DNA of 64,000 nucleotides, taken from NCBI RefSeq assembly GCF_928382285.1, contig NZ_CAKMSS010000003.1:124001-188000 (forward strand), in the 5' to 3' direction. The stretch is from Rothia nasimurium. Its GTDB lineage: Bacteria; Actinomycetota; Actinomycetes; Actinomycetales; Micrococcaceae. Below the pieces are notes generated by a model. That model was not told the origin of the DNA, searched no databases, and saw only the letters and a list, made by a program, of their open reading frames with translations. Positions 58,244-64,000 of this stretch are shown in pieces. The first letter of the stretch is position 1. Every line of letters begins with the position of its first letter. The position numbers were made by a program, and so were the translations under genes.

Positions 58244-59479
58244 CTAGCGGTCACTAGTGGCGTACTCGTAGCCCTCGCGCAGGATAGCGGCCTCTTCTTC
58301 GGAATCCCCCTCCGTATCGGCGTCAAAGAGTTCTTCGTCGGCTTCAGTATTGCTCTGAACGGGGGCGCTTTTACGGAAACCAAAATATCCAACGACGTCA
58401 AAACGCTTTTTGGAGGGCTGATTTCTGTTGCCCTGCGGGGCTACGGCTTCAGCACCATCGCTGGCAGTTTCTTCCCTTGCGTCCTGCGATTCGGGGGCCT
58501 CACTGGCCGTGGGCGTCTCGACTTCCTGGGAGGCTGCTGCCCCGGGATCAGGGCTGGCGGCAGAGCTAGCGGCGCGGACGACCGGGCTCACCGTCCCTCG
58601 CCTCCGGCGGCTTACGCTCTTGGCAGGGGGCAAATCTGCTGTAGGGGCTGCTTCGATAGGTTGGATGGTGGTGAGCGCTTCAAAAAGCTCAGGCTCAATG
58701 GGGCCGCCCCAGTCTTCTGGAACCAGCTCCTGGGTCTCTACCTCAATGGGTTCAAGATTGACCCCGCTACCGCCCTGATCCGAGGTATCAACATCTACCG
58801 GGTGGCCCGCTTCAGCAAAACGCTCCTGCAGGTTAGCCTTGAGCAGGGTCTGGGCTAGCACCGCGTCACCGGAGCGGGCAGCATCGACAATAGCCCGGTA
58901 CTCCATACGCAGGCGAGACGACGTAGCACTCCACAGCGGCACCTGGCTGACAAGCTCAAAGCGGGCCTCAATCATGGCATCACGCAGGGTGGCCAAGAGG
59001 GCAGAAATCAGGGCATTACCGGAGAGCCTTCCGAGTTGGATGTGGAAATCCGCTTCAAGCTCGTGGAAATCACTCAGGCTAGTAGCATCGTCCTGCATAA
59101 CCTCAACGATACGGTCAAGCTCTTCAAAGGCGGTCTGGTCGAAGGCAGGCCCGGCCAGCGCATGGCTTTCAAGAAGTAGGCAGGTCGATAGGAGGTCTTG
59201 CCGAGGAGAACGAGAGCTCGCCAAATAAAGGCTGACGGCTGGCCCGGCAGAAGCTGCCGGTTCCCGCACCAGCTGGGCGATAATGCTTTTCTTGCGCCCC
59301 TCATAGAGCCTCAGCACTCCGATTTCTTCGCAGTGCTTAAGGCTCTCCCGCATATGGTTCTGGCTGATCCCCACTTCGTGGGCCAGTACCCTGTCATCGG
59401 GCAAACTATCGCCCAGGTGCAGGGTCTGGTTAATCAGTTCATTCTCGATCCAGTCGAGAAGCTGCTGATGGTGTGCCAT
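58244..59479 (-). CDS. FadR/GntR-type regulator with long disordered tail
   Basis: 411 aa. Residues 1-~65 form a GntR winged helix (Leu-Pro-Asp-Asp-Arg-Val-Leu-Ala-His-Glu-Val-Gly-Ile-Ser, then Arg-Glu-Ser-Leu), ~80-225 an FCD helical ligand domain with conserved Asp/His (Asp-Phe-His-Glu-Leu-Glu-Ala-Asp-Phe-His). The last ~185 residues are acidic, Ser/Ala/Glu-rich and disordered, with one basic island Ser-Val-Ser-Arg-Arg-Arg-Arg. The tail is not part of the family. The downstream neighbour is the bS22 gene, the upstream one an ArsR-type regulator, on the same strand. Ligand unknown. Confidence 0.8.
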   Translation of the reverse strand: MAHHQQLLDWIENELINQTLHLGDSLPDDRVLAHEVGISQNHMRESLKHCEEIGVLRLYEGRKKSIIAQLVREPAASAGPAVSLYLASSRSPRQDLLSTCLLLESHALAGPAFDQTAFEELDRIVEVMQDDATSLSDFHELEADFHIQLGRLSGNALISALLATLRDAMIEARFELVSQVPLWSATSSRLRMEYRAIVDAARSGDAVLAQTLLKANLQERFAEAGHPVDVDTSDQGGSGVNLEPIEVETQELVPEDWGGPIEPELFEALTTIQPIEAAPTADLPPAKSVSRRRRGTVSPVVRAASSAASPDPGAAASQEVETPTASEAPESQDAREETASDGAEAVAPQGNRNQPSKKRFDVVGYFGFRKSAPVQSNTEADEELFDADTEGDSEEEAAILREGYEYATSDR

Positions 59480-59527
59480 ACAGTCTTACGGTGTCCTTTG
59501 AAACTAGCAGTGTGTTAGGGCAGGAGC

Positions 59528-60184
59528 CTAGCGGGAGCTACGGCGACCCCAGCGGGTAAGCTTGGCCAGCAATCCGCGATCATCGCCGGTTTCTTCACCG
59601 GCAGGGCTGTAGGCCTGAGAGTCAGTAACTCTAGCACGAGCCTCGGAGTCAGCCACTACCTGACGGATAGCTTCCTGAGCAGCGACCTCCTGGCTCTCTT
59701 GACTCGCAGCTTCCTGAGCTTCCTGGGCCTCCTGGGTTTCCTGGCTCTCTACGATATCTTCGTCCACCCGGTTATCGAGCACGGGGGTAAAGGGGGTCAG
59801 CGGGGTAAAGGTAATACCGGCGGTGTTGGGGTGGGGTACGTCAATGACCGGAGCGGGCACCTCTTCCGGCTCCTCGGGAATAGAAGCGGTTTCAGCCTCA
59901 ACAACGGAGATGGCTTCAGCAGCGGGGGCTGCCAGCAGACCATCTACCCAGTCGGTAACGGTGGTGAGGGGGGTGGGGGTAATAGAGTAAAAACGCTTTT
60001 GGCCCACGGCTTCAGTTTCGACCAGACCGGCGGTACGCAGCACTTTGAGGTGCTTGGATACGGTGGGCTGACTGACGCCCAGCTCCTCAACGAGCTCGCC
60101 AACGGCCATTCGTTCGACGGCTAGTGCCTGGAGGATGTGTCGCCGCGTGGGGTCAGCGATAACAGCAAATACGTCGTCTTTCAT
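59528..60184 (-). CDS. ArsR-family regulator with long acidic tail
   Basis: 218 aa from ATG 60184. Residues 1-~75 are an ArsR winged helix: Phe-Ala-Val-Ile-Ala-Asp-Pro-Thr-Arg-Arg-His-Ile-Leu-Gln-Ala-Leu and Gly-Val-Ser-Gln-Pro-Thr-Val-Ser-Lys-His-Leu-Lys-Val-Leu. No metal-binding Cys is visible. The remaining ~140 residues are acidic and repetitive (Gln-Glu-Ala-Gln-Glu-Ala) and end in Lys-Leu-Thr-Arg-Trp-Gly-Arg-Arg. AAAGATG precedes the start. Adjacent on the same strand to the FadR-like gene, 48 bases apart. Confidence 0.85.
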   Translation of the reverse strand: MKDDVFAVIADPTRRHILQALAVERMAVGELVEELGVSQPTVSKHLKVLRTAGLVETEAVGQKRFYSITPTPLTTVTDWVDGLLAAPAAEAISVVEAETASIPEEPEEVPAPVIDVPHPNTAGITFTPLTPFTPVLDNRVDEDIVESQETQEAQEAQEAASQESQEVAAQEAIRQVVADSEARARVTDSQAYSPAGEETGDDRGLLAKLTRWGRRSSR

Positions 60185-60319
60185 ACTGACATCTTTACAC
60201 ATATATACCCACAATTGCATGTTTGACCAGCAGAAATGGGGACACTCATCGTCTATACCCAGCTAGCACACAGAAATTTTGGGTCCAACGTTACGCCTTA
60301 ACACTCCATCGCCTCGTCG

Positions 60320-61528
60320 CTAGTCGTACCAGGGGTCAAGACCCCACAGGGGGAATACTTCCTTGCGGGTGGCCATAATGCTGCGGTCTACACTGCTGGC
60401 TGGGTCATAGCCAACCTCCCAGGAATACCACCAGAGGTCCACGGGATCCCCCATCATGGTAGGCACCTTGGTACCATACTTTTCAAGCATATAAGCCTGC
60501 CATGATTCCGGAGTTGGCATATTTATATCGAGGGGCTGCCCGGCCGCCACCGCAATAAGGTGGCTCCAGGAGCGGGGCACAGCGTTATAGATGGAGTAGC
60601 CCCCTCCCCCGGTGGCAATCCATCGTCCCTCGCACAGCTCGTCCGCCAGGAGGGAAATGTGGGCGGCAATCTCTCGCTGCCCATTGATGCTGATGTTCAG
60701 GTGCGACATGTCATCGGCCAGGTGGGAGTCACAGCCGTGCTGGCTGACAATTACCTCGGGCTGGAACTGCCGCAGTAGGCTAGGGACCACAGCGTCAAAA
60801 GCTCGAAGCCACCCTGAATCTGTGGTGCTTTCGGGCATGGCAATATTGACCGAGGTTCCTGCTGCCATCCCTTCGGGGCCCACTTCGTTGGCGAAACCTG
60901 TACCGGGAAAGAGAGTCATGCCGCTCTCGTGCAGGGAAATAGTCATGACATTAGGGTTATCCCAGAAGATACTTTGCGTACCGTCCCCGTGGTGGGCGTC
61001 CACATCGATGTAGACGACCCGTTGCACTCCCGCTTCAAGCAGGCGGGCTATGCCTACGGCGCAATCGTTATAGATACAAAAGCCGCTGGCGTGATCACGT
61101 GAGGCGTGGTGCATGCCCCCGCCGAAGTTAACGGCGTGCTTGACCTTACCGCTCAAGATAGCTTCTGCAGCCTGGTAGGTGCCACCGGCAAGTCGGGCGG
61201 ACGCCTCGTGCACCCCCTCAAATCCGGGGGTGTCTTCGGTGCCCAGGCCACAGCTGGCGATGGTCAGCGTGGGGTCGGCGCTGATTTTTTGAACCGCGTC
61301 GATATAGGGGTAGTCGTGGGCCAGCATAAGCTGGTGCACGGTAGCAATTTCGGGCTCTTCAAGCTCTACCTGCGGGAGGTCAAAAATCCCAAGGTCCCGA
61401 GCCAGCGCAGCCGTGGCATCGAGTCGCGAGGGGTGCATGGGGTGATAGTCGCCAAAATAGTAGTTGGCCATGGCAGGGGTCCAGAGCACACGCACATCGG
61501 TGGGTGTGAGGCTGTCAATAATAGCCAC
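60320..61528 (-). CDS. acuC: AcuC-type deacetylase (histone deacetylase fold)
   Basis: 402 aa. Zinc hydrolase motifs: Gly-Gly-Gly-Met-His-His-Ala near 145, Asp-Val-Asp-Ala-His-His-Gly-Asp-Gly-Thr near 175, and Ser-Gln-His-Gly-Cys-Asp-Ser-His and Gly-Gly-Gly-Gly-Tyr late. AcuC deacetylates lysines, e.g. acetyl-CoA synthetase in Bacillus. GTG 61528 was chosen because GGAGG lies eight bases upstream; an earlier GTG is only two bases from it. Confidence 0.9.
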   Translation of the reverse strand: MAIIDSLTPTDVRVLWTPAMANYYFGDYHPMHPSRLDATAALARDLGIFDLPQVELEEPEIATVHQLMLAHDYPYIDAVQKISADPTLTIASCGLGTEDTPGFEGVHEASARLAGGTYQAAEAILSGKVKHAVNFGGGMHHASRDHASGFCIYNDCAVGIARLLEAGVQRVVYIDVDAHHGDGTQSIFWDNPNVMTISLHESGMTLFPGTGFANEVGPEGMAAGTSVNIAMPESTTDSGWLRAFDAVVPSLLRQFQPEVIVSQHGCDSHLADDMSHLNISINGQREIAAHISLLADELCEGRWIATGGGGYSIYNAVPRSWSHLIAVAAGQPLDINMPTPESWQAYMLEKYGTKVPTMMGDPVDLWWYSWEVGYDPASSVDRSIMATRKEVFPLWGLDPWYD

Positions 61529-61658
61529 CAGCACTACCTCCTTTGGTAAGTTGAGTCACACTTACCATTAAACACATAAAAACTCTGCGGGCACCACACC
61601 CCGCTTGTATGACACGCAGACTACGCTAGAGACGGCAGAAGAAAGCGAGGTGAAGAAC

Positions 61659-63131
61659 GTGGGCAAAATTGTGCGCAAGGTCCAGGAGCGCAAGCGGGTT
61701 CTGGACGCCATGGAACAGGGGCAGCTGGAGTACCAGCAGCTCCTTCAAATTGTTAAGTTTTCGGCAACCTTTCAGGCTCGCTTGGCCCACCTGCGCGACC
61801 TGGTAGACCGCCTCTTTGGGTCGTCCTCCTCGCGTATCGCCATTGCAGCCTTCTTGCTGGTCATTATTTTCTTCTCGCTCATGCTCTACACCCCCTGGGC
61901 CTCACGCGATGGCCAGCAGGTGGAGTTCCACCACGCTGTTTTTACAGCGACTAGCGCCGTAACCGTCACCGGCCTCACCACGGTCTCTACCGCCGAACAG
62001 TGGACCTTCTTTGGCCAGCTCATGATTCTCTTAGGCTCGCAGATTGGCGGCCTCGGCACGCTCACCCTCACCTCCATCCTGGCGCTGGCGGTAGGGCGCA
62101 AGCTGGGGTTGCGCTCCAAAATTATCGCCCAAGAGTCCCTCAACATCGGACGCCTGGGTGAAGTAGGTTCAGTTCTTCGCACCGTGGCCTTTACCTCCAT
62201 CGCCATTGAGGGTCTGATCGCCTTCACGCTCATCCCCCGCTTCCTGGTATTGGGGGAGCCCCTCTGGCAGGCAGTCTGGCACGGCGTCTTCTATGCGGTC
62301 TCGTCCTTCAACAACGCGGGCTTCACCCCCCACTCAGACGGTATTGTGCCCTACGGCCACGATCTCTGGATTCTCTTCCCTATTGCCCTGGGCGTGATGG
62401 TGGGATCCCTCGGCTTCCCTGTCATTCTGGTGCTGCGCAACAACCTGCGCTTTAGTAAATGGAATCTTAACGCCAAGCTCACCATCATCGGCACGCTGGT
62501 GCTCTTCTTTCTGGGCTCTTTTGCCTGGGGTGCCCTAGAGTGGGGCAACGACCGCACCATCGGTGCCATGGGCGCGGGCGACAAAGCACTCAACGCCGCC
62601 TTCGCATCCATCATGACCCGCTCCGGAGGCTTCAATCTGGTTGACATGGCAGATATCCACCCCGTCACCATGCTGCTCACCGACGTACTCATGTTCATCG
62701 GCGGCGGCTCGGCGTCCACCGCAGGCGGTATCAAAATCACCACCATCACTGTGGTCTTCCTGGCGATTCTGGCAGAAGCACGCGGCGACCAGTTCGTCGT
62801 GGCTTTCAACCGCACCATTCCCGATGCTGTACTCCGTATCGCTATCTCCGTGATTATGATGAGCTTCGTGTTTGTACTGGCAGGCACCACCGCTATTATG
62901 CTCATCAGCCAGGTCGGCCTCGACAGGGCTCTCTTTGAAGTCATCTCGGCCTATGCCACCTGCGGCCTGTCTACCGGGCTCTCGGCCGAGCTGCCGCCGT
63001 CCGGAACCTACATTCTTTCTGTCCTCATGCTCATTGGCCGTATCGGCACCATCACCGTAGCCACCGGCTTGGCGATGCGCTCCCGTCGCCGCCTCTACAA
63101 GTTCCCCGAAGAAAGGCCCATCATTGGCTAG
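61659..63131 (+). CDS. ktrB: Ktr/Trk-type potassium uptake membrane subunit
   Basis: 490 aa with about eight to ten hydrophobic segments and pore loops in four repeats: Ala-Val-Thr-Val-Thr-Gly-Leu-Thr, Ser-Ser-Phe-Asn-Asn-Ala-Gly-Phe, Thr-Arg-Ser-Gly-Gly-Phe-Asn, and Ala-Thr-Cys-Gly-Leu-Ser-Thr-Gly. The third repeat's Gly is as in the selectivity filter of TrkH/KtrB. A Lys/Arg-rich N-terminus precedes. Start GTG 61659 has GAGGTG six bases upstream; the frame opens at 61605. The RCK gene overlaps the end by eight bases. Confidence 0.9.
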   Translation: MGKIVRKVQERKRVLDAMEQGQLEYQQLLQIVKFSATFQARLAHLRDLVDRLFGSSSSRIAIAAFLLVIIFFSLMLYTPWASRDGQQVEFHHAVFTATSAVTVTGLTTVSTAEQWTFFGQLMILLGSQIGGLGTLTLTSILALAVGRKLGLRSKIIAQESLNIGRLGEVGSVLRTVAFTSIAIEGLIAFTLIPRFLVLGEPLWQAVWHGVFYAVSSFNNAGFTPHSDGIVPYGHDLWILFPIALGVMVGSLGFPVILVLRNNLRFSKWNLNAKLTIIGTLVLFFLGSFAWGALEWGNDRTIGAMGAGDKALNAAFASIMTRSGGFNLVDMADIHPVTMLLTDVLMFIGGGSASTAGGIKITTITVVFLAILAEARGDQFVVAFNRTIPDAVLRIAISVIMMSFVFVLAGTTAIMLISQVGLDRALFEVISAYATCGLSTGLSAELPPSGTYILSVLMLIGRIGTITVATGLAMRSRRRLYKFPEERPIIG

Positions 63132-63801
63132 AAAAGACTTCCGCCCAGCCCACAGCGCCCCCGTGCTGGTGATTGGCCTAGGACGCTTTGGGTCGGCTAC
63201 CGCTGCCCAGCTCGTCCGCCAGAATAAAGAGGTTCTTGCTGTTGAGAAAGACCCCGTCCTGGTGCAGAAATGGTCGGGCGATCTCACCTACGTGGTGGAG
63301 GCCGACGCCACCGATATGAATGCCCTGCGTCAGCTGGGGGCCCAGGACTTTACCGCCGCCGTAGTGGGTGTGGGCACCTCTGTGGAGGCCTCGGTGCTGA
63401 TTACCGCCAACCTGGTGGACCTGGGCATTGAGCGCATTTGGGCTAAAGCTATCACCCCTTCTCATGGCAAGATTCTCTCCCGTATTGGAGCACACCGGGT
63501 TGTTTACCCGGAGTCGGACGCCGGGGTACGAGCAGCCCACCTGGTCTCCGGGCGCCTACTGGACTTTATCGAGTTCGATGACGATTTCGCCATCGTCAAG
63601 ATGTACCCACCCAAGGAGACCCACGGCTTCACCCTGGCAGAGTCTGATGTGCGGTCTAAATACGGGGTGACCATTGTGGGGGTAAAATCACCGGGTGAAG
63701 AAATTACCTACGCAACCCCCGACACCCGGGTTTCTTCACGCGATTTATTAATCGTTTCAGGCCAGGTAGATCTTATTGAAAGATTTGCCGCACGACCCTA
63801 A
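63124..63801 (+). CDS. ktrA: RCK-domain potassium uptake regulator
   Basis: 225 aa. Rossmann-type nucleotide-binding RCK-N domain: Val-Leu-Val-Ile-Gly-Leu-Gly-Arg-Phe-Gly near 14-23, Glu-Lys-Asp at the end of beta 2, Val-Glu-Ala-Asp-Ala-Thr-Asp near 58-64. A C-terminal RCK-C domain (~145-225) can bind a second ligand; in other bacteria KtrA RCK-C binds cyclic di-AMP, unproven here. One RCK unit, so KtrA rather than the double-RCK TrkA. TTG start 63124 overlaps ktrB. Confidence 0.9.
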   Translation: MARKDFRPAHSAPVLVIGLGRFGSATAAQLVRQNKEVLAVEKDPVLVQKWSGDLTYVVEADATDMNALRQLGAQDFTAAVVGVGTSVEASVLITANLVDLGIERIWAKAITPSHGKILSRIGAHRVVYPESDAGVRAAHLVSGRLLDFIEFDDDFAIVKMYPPKETHGFTLAESDVRSKYGVTIVGVKSPGEEITYATPDTRVSSRDLLIVSGQVDLIERFAARP

Positions 63802-64000
63802 CAGGTTTATACCTACAAGAAGCGGTTGACCATACCCTATACCCACCTGAGCATAGAAACCACCCAGGTGTCTTCCGAAATAATTCGTCTTTTTTCAGAT
63901 TTCAGGGTGCATAAACTTAAAAACTGGCATATAGTTGTAACTACCTCTAAAGGTGCGAGTGATTACTGAACGGTCCGCGAACCCGTTCAAGTAGCTCAAG
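63802..64000. other. intergenic region after ktrA, open at the window edge
   Basis: 199 bases with no gene seen. It becomes AT-rich around 63900-63940, with promoter-like sequence (TATAGT near 63933), followed by a 7-bp inverted repeat TGAACGG / CCGTTCA (63967-63973 / 63983-63989). It probably holds the promoter and 5' leader of the next gene. Confidence 0.35.

Noticed and set aside
63895..64000. Possible riboswitch leader after the potassium transporter genes
   Set aside because: Only one short inverted repeat is visible and the following gene is outside the window, so no class can be supported.

Overview
The window looks like chromosome of a moderately high-GC actinobacterium. My best guess is Micrococcales, family Micrococcaceae, possibly Rothia; this is inferred, not shown. 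The support is a 32-residue bS22-type ribosomal protein, a complete menaquinone set (menD, C, B, E, A, G plus a long-chain prenyl synthase), a CcsBA-type cytochrome c system, the tRNA-Thr/tRNA-Met/MaoC-MaoC/murB neighbourhood, and several genes whose start codon sits 6-7 bases after a TANNNT hexamer (leaderless style). No rRNA, prophage, insertion sequence or CRISPR array was seen.

Layout. 0-6 kb: the thyA end, folA, asd and a GntR regulator, then an AT-richer Xis-type/PIN toxin-antitoxin pair, a PGPGW membrane protein, murB and an MFS transporter. 6-13 kb: a MaoC-type dehydratase pair, three tRNA genes (Thr, Met, Thr), a DEAD-box helicase, a DUF2079 membrane protein, a 3-methyladenine glycosylase-like gene and thioredoxin. 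13-22 kb: tRNA-Tyr, a small unknown gene, a YajQ-type gene, htpX, a giant membrane-tethered sigma factor, a hairpin-rich gene-free stretch, and a furA-katA pair with a clear operator. 22-33 kb: an MMPL transporter, an SseB-like gene and a DUF6882 gene (divergent), rarD, a polar amino-acid ABC transporter, menG and a prenyl synthase. 33-50 kb: metP-metS, menD-menC, a PAP2 phosphatase, an MBL hydrolase, gluQ, a DMT exporter, putP, menB, a YefM-YoeB pair, two tiny membrane proteins, menE and menA. 50-64 kb: a PLDc_N protein, a HAAS/PadR pair, the ccsB-resB-ccdA-tlpA operon with a phosphatase and a glutaredoxin, the bS22 gene, a FadR-like and an ArsR-like regulator with long tails, acuC, and a Ktr-type potassium uptake pair.

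How it fits together. The strongest theme is respiration: menaquinone head-group and side-chain synthesis, cytochrome c maturation, thioredoxin/glutaredoxin, and catalase under a Fur-family peroxide sensor.

The most unusual objects are: (1) the 1155-residue protein joining an ECF sigma factor, a zinc-binding anti-sigma motif, hydrophobic segments, a roughly 600-residue Pro-x-y rod and a C-terminal domain; (2) two dispersed copies of a roughly 160-200 bp element with a conserved loop and compensating stems; (3) a YefM-YoeB cassette bracketed by two related long hairpins; (4) two AT palindromes in phase on the helix upstream of furA. Start codons were set by Shine-Dalgarno position, codon usage, family length or leaderless geometry and can differ from the longest reading frame.
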